Origin: Priestia aryabhattai B8W22
GTDB taxonomy: Bacteria > Bacillota > Bacilli > Bacillales > Bacillaceae_H
Direction of reading: 5' to 3'
DNA: 64,000 nucleotides
NCBI RefSeq assembly: GCF_000956595.1
Contig: NZ_JYOO01000006.1
Span: forward strand, 62,001-126,000
The stretch's first letter is position 1, and the number at the start of each line of letters is the position of its first letter. The notes beneath the pieces are model-generated. The model ran no database searches. It worked only from the letters and a program-made list of their open reading frames with translations, and was not told the DNA's origin. Both the position numbers and the translations under genes were made by a program. Shown here piece by piece: positions 36,374 to 45,522 of the stretch.

Positions 36374-36505
36374 CTTCCATACCCCCTCATTGTTGTTCAA
36401 CACGTCTTATAAACTTCTCTTTTCCCCATTAAAAGATTAATTCAAGCACTTATAGTATATGAATTAAAAATCAAGTGTATTCCTGAGAAAGACAAATGTT
36501 TCTTT

Positions 36506-36519
36506 TGTAAGCGCTTAAA
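36506..36519 (+). promoter_or_regulatory. cre site upstream of kbl-tdh
   Basis: TGTAAGCGCTTAAA matches 13 of 14 cre positions. It lies in the long gap before kbl, which otherwise shows only AT-rich DNA and the dispersed terminator repeat. Confidence 0.7.
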
Positions 36520-36744
36520 ATTCAACACTTATAGAATTTATAATAATCAACAACCCAGTAAATGTCCATACTAAAAATACAAAAAATAAGAAATTTTCGG
36601 CAATAATAAAAATTCTTCCTTCTGTTAACGATTTTTCCGGAACGTTATTAGACAATATCTTTTTTCTTTTCTCTCTTTGATAATTCTTTTAAAAAAGAGA
36701 CTGATACATAACTGAATCAACAGCTAAAAGCACCTCCATACATG

Positions 36745-36850
36745 AAACCTACATTCACCATACCAATAAAAAAATCCGAACGAGTTTGGTCCTTAATCAA
36801 ACTCGTTCGGATTTTCCTTCAATTAAAATACTTTTGTAGCAGTCTCTTCC
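36745..36850 (-). repeat. Dispersed terminator repeat, copy 2
   Basis: This holds the terminator of the drug exporter gene: ATCCGAACGAGTTTG (36774-36788) pairs with CAAACTCGTTCGGAT (36798-36812), with seven T following on the minus strand. The flanks match copy 1 at 30385 for about 100 bp, including the stretch right after each stop codon. Confidence 0.75.
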
Positions 36851-36851
36851 G

Positions 36852-38312
36852 TTACTTTTGCACAGATATGTTCTTTATTTTTTTATGTCCGTTTTTTACT
36901 AATAAGCATGAGACAGCAAAGCTTAGCAAAGCAGCTAAAAACGTTCCGCTGTAAATAATGTGAACACCTGATGCAAGAATTTCATGAAGCTTTGACAGTT
37001 CTTCTGCTGGTACCCCGCCTGTTTCAAACGAAGCATTCAAATTTTCTTGCCCTAATTTCTTTGCTTGTGAAAGCGTCACTAAGTTAAAAATTGTACCAAA
37101 CACCGCAGAACCTAGCGTTTGACTGAATGTATTTGTAAACGTATTAAGAGCCACCGCTACTCCTCTTTTGCTAGCTGGGACTGCTGATTGAATAACCAAC
37201 ATAAAGATAGGCGTAATAATCCCCATTCCTAACCCAAGAACCCCAACGGCTACATAAATTAAAAATACGGGTGAGTGCGTGGAGACTAAAAACAGCATAA
37301 AACATGCCGTACTTACGATTGCCGTTCCTAGCGTAAGGATGGAGTGCGTTTTAAGACGCCCTACTAAATTCCCTGAAAGCAGTGAACCAATTGTCCAGCA
37401 TACTGGCATGGGCATTAAGACAAAACCAGCAGCGGTTGCACTTTTTCCCATCACTCCTTGGCTCCAAATTGGAAGGTAAACCGTAATACTAATAACTACT
37501 GATCCGACAAGAAGTGTTAATAAGTTTATAACAGATACACTTCGAATGGAAAACAACTCAAGCGGAATAAGAGGTTCCGGCGATTTCTTTTCGATATAAA
37601 TAAAGCCAATGAATGTCAGAACAGCTAGAACAAATAATCCTATAATGACCGGATCTCCCCAGTTTTGATGCTGGCTTCCGGTTAAAAGCGCGTATAGAAA
37701 TGCAATGGTTCCAACTGAAAACGTCACCGCTCCAATGTAATCGATATAGCGTTTTTCTTTTACCACTTCTTCTTTATAGTTTACTAGAAGAACAATAAAA
37801 GCCATTAGGCCAAACGGTATATTTAAAAAGAAAATATAGCGCCAAGACAGCGTATCGACTAAAAATCCCCCAAGAAGAGGACCGAGAACTCCAGCAACTC
37901 CCCACACTGCACTAATCCATCCTTGCGCTTTAGCTCTTTCTTTTGCTTCTTCATACAAGTCGCCAATAATAATCATTGTAAGCGGCATAACGACCCCGGC
38001 GCCTAGCCCTTGAATTGCTCTATAGACAATTAATTGTTGCATCGAAAAGCTAAGTCCGCAAAGTATCGATCCGATTAAGAAAATAATAATTCCAACAAGC
38101 ATAACTTTTTTGCGGCCGAATAAATCTGCTAACTTTCCGTATATAGGTGTAGATACAGCGGTTGTCAGCATATAAATGGCATACACCCAGCTAACTAGCT
38201 CAATACCTGACAAATCACTTGTAATTCTTGGAACAGCCGTACTGACAATGGTTCCTTCCATTGCAGCTAAAACAGTGACAAGCAGCAGCGCTGTCATGAT
38301 TCGTTTCCTCAT
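36852..38312 (-). CDS. MFS drug exporter, DHA2 (EmrB/QacA) family
   Basis: This is a 14-helix proton antiporter of 486 residues. Family signs are TIVSTAVPRITSDL in helix 1, GKLADLFGRKKVML after helix 2, GLGAGVVMPLTMIIIGD in helix 4 and the motif GVAGVLGPLLGGFL in helix 5. ATG 38312 has AAGGAG seven bases upstream; an in-frame codon at 38378 does not. It is monocistronic. The substrate is unknown; toxic hydrophobic compounds are usual for the family. Confidence 0.88.
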   Translation of the reverse strand: MRKRIMTALLLVTVLAAMEGTIVSTAVPRITSDLSGIELVSWVYAIYMLTTAVSTPIYGKLADLFGRKKVMLVGIIIFLIGSILCGLSFSMQQLIVYRAIQGLGAGVVMPLTMIIIGDLYEEAKERAKAQGWISAVWGVAGVLGPLLGGFLVDTLSWRYIFFLNIPFGLMAFIVLLVNYKEEVVKEKRYIDYIGAVTFSVGTIAFLYALLTGSQHQNWGDPVIIGLFVLAVLTFIGFIYIEKKSPEPLIPLELFSIRSVSVINLLTLLVGSVVISITVYLPIWSQGVMGKSATAAGFVLMPMPVCWTIGSLLSGNLVGRLKTHSILTLGTAIVSTACFMLFLVSTHSPVFLIYVAVGVLGLGMGIITPIFMLVIQSAVPASKRGVAVALNTFTNTFSQTLGSAVFGTIFNLVTLSQAKKLGQENLNASFETGGVPAEELSKLHEILASGVHIIYSGTFLAALLSFAVSCLLVKNGHKKIKNISVQK

Positions 38313-38614
38313 CTTTTTCTCTCCTTGCAACTGCGGGCATACCATCGTTTTTCTTACAGAAGATAAAAGCGGTTTCAATATACTTATACCCTTTTAGCCT
38401 TTATATGTATGTGATGCTCCGCATATAGTTACTGCCATATGCAGCCAAATAATTATTTTACTATAAATTTTTTCAAAGCGATAGAGAATTTCAAAAATAT
38501 GACTTTACTCTCATTTATAAAAACATGCGTAAACGATGTTTTATTTCTTTTTCAAACCACAAGAAAGCATCCCGCAACAGATGCTACGGGATGCTTTTTC
38601 TATGGTTTGTATGA
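38313..38614. other. AT-rich gap with the terminator of the ferritin-like gene
   Basis: The stretch contains a terminator hairpin at 38563-38600 (AAAGCATCCCG pairing with CGGGATGCTTT, then T on the minus strand) for the next gene. The rest is AT-rich, with nothing recognised. Confidence 0.6.
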
Positions 38615-39049
38615 TTAACTTAGTCGCGGATCTTTTAATAAACGTTCCATTTCTTCCATATGATTTGTTTCATCTGCAATCATATCCTCAAGTTTGACAA
38701 CAAGTTCTGTTAATCCTAACTCTTCTGCTTGCTTTTTTCGCTCTTCATAGCGCTCGATAGTTTCTTTTTCAGCTCTGCTTGCTTCTTTAAGCATTTCCGT
38801 CACGTTTGAGACGTGCTTTACCTCAGCCGGCTTTGTTGTTGGCTCACCGCCAAGGTTTTTAATTTTTTCTGATAAATAAAGGGCATGTCCTTGCTCATCA
38901 GGAATTTCTCCTTCAAAGAAAGGTTTTAAAATTTGATATTCTAGGCCGGTTACTGTAGACGCATAGTAAGTGTACTGAATAACCGCTGAATATTCACCCG
39001 CTAAATCGGTATTAAGTCCCTCTATTAGTTGTCTCATTTTCTCTTCCAT
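38615..39049 (-). CDS. Ferritin-like (bacterioferritin-type) protein
   Basis: This is a four-helix-bundle protein of about 144 residues. The iron ligands fit GEYSAVIQYTYYA in helix 1, PDEQGHALYLSEKI with ExxH in helix 2, KETIERYEERKKQAEELG in helix 3 and DMIADETNHMEEME in helix 4. It probably stores or detoxifies iron, but could instead be a Dps-like or rubrerythrin-like carboxylate protein. ATG 39049 is chosen because AAAGGGTG lies about nine bases before it; GTG 39061 is possible. Confidence 0.85.
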   Translation of the reverse strand: MEEKMRQLIEGLNTDLAGEYSAVIQYTYYASTVTGLEYQILKPFFEGEIPDEQGHALYLSEKIKNLGGEPTTKPAEVKHVSNVTEMLKEASRAEKETIERYEERKKQAEELGLTELVVKLEDMIADETNHMEEMERLLKDPRLS

Positions 39050-39156
39050 TTGAATAAACACCCTTTCATTTACTGTTAGTAGACATGTACCCTTTTGAAC
39101 GAGTCCTAAACCATAATAAGGTGATATTCTATTCCTTCTTTTTGAAAATAGGGAAT

Positions 39157-40722
39157 TTACTGACTGGAACGAAAATGTTTGATTTCTATATTCTTAAAGA
39201 AAGACGTTCCCCCTTGGGAAAAAAGCGTAATTCCTTGGTCATTGTGACGCGGAAATACCTCGCTAGAATGCACTGTTTTTCCATCATCAATAAAGACTTC
39301 AATACTTGTTTTATCTACCAGTATCTTCAAATGAACATTTTTCTTGCCTGCATCAAAGTAATCGCGGCTTTCTACATATTTTTTGCTTTGATCAGGCTGA
39401 TTACTATAGCTTCTATTCACATATGAGACGTTATCTTTTGCAAAAATGCCCACATCAATGTGCCGCTTTTGATCTGTGGATTCTCTTAGCCTTAAGCCTA
39501 CATTCTCTGCGTCCGACCACGAAATATCTGTATCAAGCTGATAAGCTTCGCCTTTTATCTTTAACTTTTTCTCCCCGTTCACTTCTACTTGCTTGAGAGA
39601 ATTTGTTGAATCAATTAGCTGATTTAATTCTTCGACAGGCTTTGATAACAGACTGTACTGATCGTCGTCTTGTTTCGAAAGCGTAATTTCACGGGTTACT
39701 GAATCGAATCCGTTAAACCCATCTTTCATCGTTGGTGTCTTATCGGGATAATCCCAGTTGTTCATCCATGCAAAAGCATAGCGTTTTTCTAAAGAATCCT
39801 CATTTTTACCGTCCTTAAACGTGACTCCTCCGTACCAATCAAAGCCATGATCTAGCCATTGTGGCTCGTCTATATCAGGAGTGAATGTTGTTCCATCATA
39901 ATTTCCAGTCCAATAAGCATAGGTGTTTGGTTTTCCGCTTTCTTTTCCATTTGCACTTGTCCCGAGAACCCACTTGATTGTCCCGTCATCGGCCTTCATT
40001 TGAAAAAGGTCTGGACATTCTGTAATACCAATATCTTTGGTTACAAATCCTCCTGTATACGTCCAATTCTTTAGATCAGAAGATTCATAAAATCCGATTT
40101 TTTCACCTTCTGACATGACGAGTATCCACTTGTCATGTTCATGATCCCATATAACTTTAGGATCTCTAAAATCTTTGGTGCCTGGATTAGGCATGATAGG
40201 ATTTTTACTATATGATTTAAAGGTTTTTCCTCTATCGGTACTATACCATAGATACTGTTCTTGCTTTTGTCCATCAGCAGAAGGCTGGGTCATAATCGCT
40301 ACAATTGCGCCTTTACCAAAACCTGCTGTGTTCTCTTTATCTTCTACAACGGATCCGGACCATATATCGCCATTTTTATTTGTATACTTTGGAATAGCTA
40401 CTCCTTTATCTTTCCAATGAACCAAATCTTTAGACGTTGCATGTCGCCATTCCGTCCCGTTCCCTTTAGGGTAATCATGATTGTATAAGTAATAGTAATG
40501 ATACTCTCCGTCAAAATAAATAGGCTTTTGAGGATCATTTTTCCATTTATCAGGCGTGCTAAAATGATATACCGGGCGATAAGTGGATTCACTTTTATTC
40601 CCTTTTTCTTTTCCTTGATCTTTTGTATCCTCTTTTTTGGATACGCCTGCTATAATGAGTCCGGCTATTACAACTAAAAGAACGGCAAGCGTTATCCATT
40701 TATAAGCACCTTTTTTCTTCAA
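39157..40722 (-). CDS. levB: Endolevanase LevB, GH32, membrane-anchored
   Basis: This 521-residue enzyme cuts levan internally, giving levanbiose in the B. subtilis counterpart. One N-terminal membrane helix (residues 9-27) anchors it; there is no lipobox. GH32 motifs are KWKNDPQKP at 59-67 (nucleophile Asp63, with the LevB-type QKP in place of NGL), DFRDPKV, and TECPDLF (acid/base Glu). The start is TTG 40722 with GGCGGGG upstream. It follows sacB by 96 bp, but a strong terminator lies between them, so its expression probably depends on readthrough. This is the same gene pair as B. subtilis sacB-levB. Confidence 0.93.
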   Translation of the reverse strand: MKKKGAYKWITLAVLLVVIAGLIIAGVSKKEDTKDQGKEKGNKSESTYRPVYHFSTPDKWKNDPQKPIYFDGEYHYYYLYNHDYPKGNGTEWRHATSKDLVHWKDKGVAIPKYTNKNGDIWSGSVVEDKENTAGFGKGAIVAIMTQPSADGQKQEQYLWYSTDRGKTFKSYSKNPIMPNPGTKDFRDPKVIWDHEHDKWILVMSEGEKIGFYESSDLKNWTYTGGFVTKDIGITECPDLFQMKADDGTIKWVLGTSANGKESGKPNTYAYWTGNYDGTTFTPDIDEPQWLDHGFDWYGGVTFKDGKNEDSLEKRYAFAWMNNWDYPDKTPTMKDGFNGFDSVTREITLSKQDDDQYSLLSKPVEELNQLIDSTNSLKQVEVNGEKKLKIKGEAYQLDTDISWSDAENVGLRLRESTDQKRHIDVGIFAKDNVSYVNRSYSNQPDQSKKYVESRDYFDAGKKNVHLKILVDKTSIEVFIDDGKTVHSSEVFPRHNDQGITLFSQGGTSFFKNIEIKHFRSSQ

Positions 40723-40761
40723 ACAAACCCCGCCTTTCTCTTTTTTGTCTACATCGAATAA

Positions 40762-40803
40762 AACAAAAGAAAATGGTGATTACAATCACCATTTTCTTTT
40801 GTT
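40762..40803 (-). terminator. Intercistronic terminator between sacB and levB
   Basis: The arms are 20 bp (AACAAAAGAAAATGGTGATT and its complement) with almost no loop, and T-rich ends on both strands. It should reduce levB transcription relative to sacB. Confidence 0.88.
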
Positions 40804-40818
40804 GCTATTACAAAGCGT

Positions 40819-42273
40819 TTAGTCTTCATCCACTGTTAACTGACCTTGCTCAAGAACGCTGTCTTTTACAACAGATGTTTTTGAACCGTCAATATTTACT
40901 AAGAAGCTTGGTGCAAATGTAGAGTGGTTGTCTTCATAAAAGCCTCTGTTTGTCATGTAGCTTGTAATAACGACATTATTGCCTTTTGTTTGCGGTACGG
41001 CAAAGTGAGAATACGTAAATGTTTTATCATTAGGATCTAAATCCATATGAAGAACTAATCCCGTATCATTTAAAGGCTTATATTTTCCTGTTAACGTATT
41101 TGAAACATAGCCTAGCATATACACATCATCTTGTCCAATTCCATCAATCGTCATTTTAGATCCGCGAGAATCAGTGAACAAGTACCATTTTCCATCTTTT
41201 TTGAAAATGTTTGCACGTTCAATTTCGTCTGTAACTGTGTTTGATGTAATAAGCGGCTTCATTACTTTTTTGAGCGTGTAGTTATCATTTAACTCAATAA
41301 TGCCCAAAGCCCCGTTTGCTAAAGAAGCTTTTTCTTTATTCGATCCTTCAAGAAGCTTTTTCTTTTCAGATTGGAAGAAAGGATTGTTTCCTCCGTAGTA
41401 TGCTCTGTTATAAAGAGAGTCTTCGCCTTGATAGCCATCTTCTGTTCCAGTGTTAGCTTCGAAAACAAGGTACTTATGTCCGTTGTCTTCTATGTAATGA
41501 GGATCTCTTAGCGTATGGTTATCCCCTGTGTCATAGCCGCCTTCATCAATAAACTGCTGAACCGTTTGATAAATCTTTCCGTCACCATCAAAGATTGACT
41601 TGTAATCTTCTACTCCGTCAACTTTTAACGTATTATCGTTTGGCTGAGACATGTTCACTTGAGCTGTCGTTAACGTTTGTTTTCCGTATTGTTTACCTGA
41701 ATAATCCGTGTAGAATAAACGAACTTTCCCATCTTTCGTTAATGTGGCAGAACCAGACCATTCTTGTGTTTGATTTTTAAGATGCGGGTCATTCGGAACG
41801 AATTTATCGCTATCTTTAAATACTCTTCCAGCATTTTTCCAGCTGTCAATCGATTTGTCTCCAGCTTTTTTATAAAAAAGATAAACAGACGTGTCATTAG
41901 AATCTTTTGGATCACCTGCTAGGGCAAACACAATTTGATATCCATGATAAGTCGCCACTGTTCCGTCAGCATTTTGTAATGGCCAGCTGTCCCATACATC
42001 TAAGTCAATTGTATTTCCCGATGCATCTTTTCCCTTAGCAGAAGCAATGTTTTTAATAGTTGATTCATCAAAAGCAGGAACCTCAAACTGATCACTGTTT
42101 TGCTGCTGTGGAATTTTCACCATATTATCGCGAGTAATATGCGAAATTCCGTAGCTATTATTAAAGTCTTTGCTGTCATTTCCTTTAGCAAATGTTTGGT
42201 ATCCCCCGCCTACTAGTAGGGCTGCAGCCAGTGTAGCAGCAGTTGTATGCTTAGCAACTCGTTTCATTTTCAT
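40819..42273 (-). CDS. sacB: Levansucrase, GH68 (second copy)
   Basis: This secreted enzyme of 484 residues makes levan from sucrose. The signal peptide runs to about residue 29 (MKMKRVAKHTTAATLAAALL, then AK). GH68 residues are Asp95 in DVWDSWPLQ, RDP in HTLRDPHY and Glu in TDEIERAN. It is very similar to the copy at 9097 along its whole length; the differences cluster in the signal peptide and the C-terminal tail, which here is acidic (TVDED). The start has GGAGAAAAC. It is followed by levB. Its promoter carries the shared operator. Confidence 0.95.
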   Translation of the reverse strand: MKMKRVAKHTTAATLAAALLVGGGYQTFAKGNDSKDFNNSYGISHITRDNMVKIPQQQNSDQFEVPAFDESTIKNIASAKGKDASGNTIDLDVWDSWPLQNADGTVATYHGYQIVFALAGDPKDSNDTSVYLFYKKAGDKSIDSWKNAGRVFKDSDKFVPNDPHLKNQTQEWSGSATLTKDGKVRLFYTDYSGKQYGKQTLTTAQVNMSQPNDNTLKVDGVEDYKSIFDGDGKIYQTVQQFIDEGGYDTGDNHTLRDPHYIEDNGHKYLVFEANTGTEDGYQGEDSLYNRAYYGGNNPFFQSEKKKLLEGSNKEKASLANGALGIIELNDNYTLKKVMKPLITSNTVTDEIERANIFKKDGKWYLFTDSRGSKMTIDGIGQDDVYMLGYVSNTLTGKYKPLNDTGLVLHMDLDPNDKTFTYSHFAVPQTKGNNVVITSYMTNRGFYEDNHSTFAPSFLVNIDGSKTSVVKDSVLEQGQLTVDED

Positions 42274-42345
42274 ATGTTTTCTCCTTTTGGGTTAGTAAAG
42301 AATATAAATTTATTAATTCAATTAGCTATCAAAAATCCGAAAACA

Positions 42346-42396
42346 GAACCGGTTCCGTTCAACCAAAAGATTACTTGGATAAATGACGAAAGTCAA
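42346..42396 (-). promoter_or_regulatory. sacB (second copy) promoter with downstream AACCGGTT operator
   Basis: Minus-strand -35 TTGACT (42391-42396) and -10 TAATCT (42368-42373) are 17 bp apart. The palindrome GAACCGGTTC follows at 42346-42355. The arrangement matches the other sacB copy exactly. The remaining gap to 42800 is AT-rich, with nothing else clear. Confidence 0.78.
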
Positions 42397-42800
42397 ACAT
42401 GCCAAATGTAGCTATTTTTCATTTTCATCTTTTTCATTGAGCTGTAACTAGGACCAAAGTTTACGTGTAAGAGACTTTTTATGTAACCGTTTTTCAAAAA
42501 AAAAGTGTACGACTTTTTTACATTCCAAACCACGTTTTCCAGCCGTTGCGTTTTATCTTTTTCACATGATTAAATACTCTATCTTTCTAGCATTGAAAGC
42601 GCTATTCCTTTTTTTATGTTTTTCAATCATTGTGTTTTCATCAATCTCTTGAAAAATCAGTACTCTTTTTTATTATTTGGACATGAAAACGTTCTATTCT
42701 TTTTCCTTTATGGAGATTAGAATGATAATAATAAAGGTCTAAAGTATGTTTTCAGAAAAAAATATTCCTTCTTTTTACCTACTCATTTTTATCTTTTTTA

Positions 42801-42855
42801 ATGCATCATACGCCATCCCTTTTTACAAAAGAGAGAGCGTATGATGCATTTTTTA
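42801..42855. other. Long hairpin after the gamma-glutamyltransferase gene
   Basis: ATGCATCATACGC pairs with GCGTATGATGCAT around a 23-base centre. The T-run lies on the plus strand only, while the gene before it is on the minus strand. It may stabilise the 3' end rather than terminate. Confidence 0.5.
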
Positions 42856-42859
42856 AATA

Positions 42860-44548
42860 TTAAGAGTCTAAGCCAGTTGCTTTTCCTTCACGGCTGGAAT
42901 CAGCTGCTCCAAATAAACGACCGTTTTCTTTATCAATTTGAATACCTTGAACATTTCCGATTGGGAATGGTTCATCTCCAAAATTAAACCCCATGGCTTC
43001 TAGCTCTCCTTTGGCATTCATATCCACTCCGGCTTCCCAACCGATAAGTGATCCTGTACTATTAAAAATTCTTGGTTCTTCAATCGCTTCTTTTATATCC
43101 ATTCCATAGTCTAAGACATTAATAAGCGTTTGAAACACAGACCCTACAATCGTTGGTCCGCCTGGAGACCCTAAAGTGAGTACAGGATCACTGTCTTTAA
43201 AAACGATGGTTGGGCTTTTACAGCTAACCGGACGCTTTCCTGCATCCGCTTGATTTAACCCTCCAGGAATAGCATCAAAATCAGTAAGCTCGTTGTTGAG
43301 TAAAAATCCATGGTCTTTAACCATAATTCCTGTACCAAAAGGATGTTCTACAGTTGATGTACAAGCGACAATATTGCCCCAGCGGTCAACTACCGTGAAG
43401 TGAGTTGTTTCACTAAGCTCACGTTCAGGTTCATAAGGCTGACGCACAACGTTCACTTTTTGGCCTTTCTCATAATCCCATGGGTTGCCAAAATCAACTT
43501 TCTCATTTTTATGCTTCCAATTAATTAGTTTTTGACGTTCCTTTATATATTCGTCATTTAAAAGCCCTTTTAATGGAATGTCACTGCAGGCTGGATCTCC
43601 TGAGAATGCAATTTTATCTGAAAATGCAATGCGCATAGCCTCTGCAAACAAATAATACTTTTCCCAAGATTTCACGTCGTACTGAGACACATCAAAGTCC
43701 TCTAATAGCTTTAAGATTTGCAGCACGGTGGCTCCTCCTGCACTAGGCATGTTAGAAGAGGCAATTCGGTATCCTTTATAATCCCCCCACACGGGCTCAT
43801 CGATCTTAATCTCGTATTCTTTCAAATCCGACAGTTCCATAAAACCGCCGTGCTCTTTTATCGTTGAAATAATGGCTTCTGCAATTTCACCTTCATAAAA
43901 AGCCTCGATACCTTTTTCTTGAAGAATGCGGAATGTTTTAGCCAGATCTTTTTTATTAATCATATCTCCTTCTTGCATAGGCTTGCCGTTTGGGGAATAT
44001 AGCTGCTTAGCATGTTCTCCTAGCCGGTAGGCGTATGTTTTTAAAATATCTCCAAGCACCCAGTTTGTTTCCACACCTGCTTCTGCTGCTTTGGCAGCCG
44101 GTTCAATTAATTCAGCAAGGGGTTTTGTTCCATATTCTTTACGAGCTGCTTCCATCGCCTTTAAAATCCCTGGAATTCCAATTGCCGTTGCATGAGTAGA
44201 ACGCTTTCTAAACGGAATAACTTCTTTATTTTCATCAAGAAACATTTCAGGATAAGCTGCTTTAGGAGCCTGAGAATGCCCGTCAAAAATTTTAGTTGTT
44301 TTACTTTCATTGTGGTATACCATAAAAAAGCCGCTGCCTCCAATACCGGTCATCATCGGTTCTCCAACATTGAGCCCAAACTGAACGGCAATTGCCGCAT
44401 CAATTGCATTGCCTCCCGCTCTTAGTATCTGTTCTCCGGCGTCTGTTGCAATTGGATGAGCACTGGCTACCATTCCTGTTTTTCCAACCGCTGTTTCTCT
44501 TCTATATGAACTCTTTCCTGAACGAGATAAACTTTTTCCATTAATCAT
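42860..44548 (-). CDS. Gamma-glutamyltransferase family protein (YwrD-like)
   Basis: This 562-residue Ntn hydrolase would cleave or transfer gamma-glutamyl groups of glutathione-like compounds. The catalytic threonine begins the small subunit in ETTHFTVVDRWGN near residue 370, and SSNMPSAGG and GSPGGPTIVG are family blocks. There is no signal peptide, so it is probably cytoplasmic, like B. subtilis YwrD and unlike its secreted Ggt. The start has TAGGAGG. It is monocistronic. Confidence 0.88.
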   Translation of the reverse strand: MINGKSLSRSGKSSYRRETAVGKTGMVASAHPIATDAGEQILRAGGNAIDAAIAVQFGLNVGEPMMTGIGGSGFFMVYHNESKTTKIFDGHSQAPKAAYPEMFLDENKEVIPFRKRSTHATAIGIPGILKAMEAARKEYGTKPLAELIEPAAKAAEAGVETNWVLGDILKTYAYRLGEHAKQLYSPNGKPMQEGDMINKKDLAKTFRILQEKGIEAFYEGEIAEAIISTIKEHGGFMELSDLKEYEIKIDEPVWGDYKGYRIASSNMPSAGGATVLQILKLLEDFDVSQYDVKSWEKYYLFAEAMRIAFSDKIAFSGDPACSDIPLKGLLNDEYIKERQKLINWKHKNEKVDFGNPWDYEKGQKVNVVRQPYEPERELSETTHFTVVDRWGNIVACTSTVEHPFGTGIMVKDHGFLLNNELTDFDAIPGGLNQADAGKRPVSCKSPTIVFKDSDPVLTLGSPGGPTIVGSVFQTLINVLDYGMDIKEAIEEPRIFNSTGSLIGWEAGVDMNAKGELEAMGFNFGDEPFPIGNVQGIQIDKENGRLFGAADSSREGKATGLDS

Positions 44549-44697
44549 CTTTTACGACCTCCTAGTCACTTACTTTATCTGGGATATTGGTAAAATACCC
44601 TATTGCATTTGAGATAAAACTGTTTAAATTTGTATTAATTACTTTACCTAGACCGATATCCCTAGAGTATTTTAAGCCCTTTGAAATCTATAAAACA

Positions 44698-44746
44698 GAA
44701 AAAGCGCCAGCTCTTTTTATTTAACAAAAGAGCTGGCGCTTTTTTA
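44698..44746 (-). terminator. Terminator of the HAD phosphatase gene
   Basis: AAAAAGCGCCAGCTCTTTT pairs with AAAAGAGCTGGCGCTTTTT, with a T-run, 24 bp after the stop. Confidence 0.88.
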
Positions 44747-44769
44747 GTTTTTCTACCGTTTATACACTT

Positions 44770-45486
44770 TTACACTTGTACCGAAGCTACTTCATTATTT
44801 ACGTTCAGCAGGTTATAAAGCTCTTGAAGCCTTCTTATTTCATAGGTTGAATTCCACTTTGTATCATTCTTGTTTTTCTGAGGATTAAACCAGCACGTAT
44901 CAATACCCGCCAGCTCCCCGCCTTGAATGTCTGCACTCAAAGAATCTCCAACAATTAATGTTTCATGTACGGACAGCTCTTTTATACGTGAAAAAACATA
45001 ATCAAAATATTCCTTCATAGGTTTTTGAAAACCTGTATCTTCTGAAACAAATACTTCTTTAAAATAAGGATATAGACCTGAGTCCTGAAGGCGCTTATAT
45101 TGTGTAGCCGATACGCCATTTGTAACAACATATAACTCATAGTAACCGCTCAGGTTTTTAATTACCTCAATTGCTCCGTCAATTAGCTGATGACCATTGT
45201 TCAAATACGTTCGATACTCTGCTTCAAGCAGCTGACCGTCCTTCTCTATTCCATATTCTTTACATAGAATGGAAAAGCGAGTATTTACAACTTGTTCACG
45301 GCTTATTTTATCTTCTTCAAAAGCTGTCCATAATCCCTTGTTTATCAAACTATAACGTTTTTTGCTTTCCTCAGTCAGCGGAATATCGTGGTTAGCAAAA
45401 AGAAGCTCTAAAGCCTGCTCTTCAGCTGCATTAAAATCTAAAAGCGTATTATCAATGTCAAATAGCAGCGTTCGGTATGTTTTCAT
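44770..45486 (-). CDS. HAD-superfamily phosphatase, YjjG/YfnB-like
   Basis: This 238-residue haloacid dehalogenase-type hydrolase probably removes phosphate from nucleotides (YjjG is a noncanonical pyrimidine nucleotidase). Motif I is LLFDIDNTLLDF at residues 7-18, motif II VVTNG, and motif III/IV QKPMKEYFDY with VGDSLSADIQGG. The cap domain lies between motifs I and II. The start has AAGGGGAGAG. It is read away from the Crp/Fnr gene on the same strand, with a short gap. Confidence 0.85.
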   Translation of the reverse strand: MKTYRTLLFDIDNTLLDFNAAEEQALELLFANHDIPLTEESKKRYSLINKGLWTAFEEDKISREQVVNTRFSILCKEYGIEKDGQLLEAEYRTYLNNGHQLIDGAIEVIKNLSGYYELYVVTNGVSATQYKRLQDSGLYPYFKEVFVSEDTGFQKPMKEYFDYVFSRIKELSVHETLIVGDSLSADIQGGELAGIDTCWFNPQKNKNDTKWNSTYEIRRLQELYNLLNVNNEVASVQV

Positions 45487-45522
45487 TCTTCTCTCTCCCC
45501 TTCAACTAATCTATTGCTTTTT

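Noticed and set aside
42593-42606. cre-like TGAAAGCGCTATTC
   Set aside because: It matches only 12 of 14 positions and is more than 200 bp from the mapped sacB promoter elements, so I did not list it as a feature.
42440-42800. AT-rich stretch upstream of the second sacB as a possible SacY antiterminator leader
   Set aside because: It lies upstream of the predicted sacB start, and I saw no RAT-like hairpin/terminator pair between promoter and ATG in either copy.
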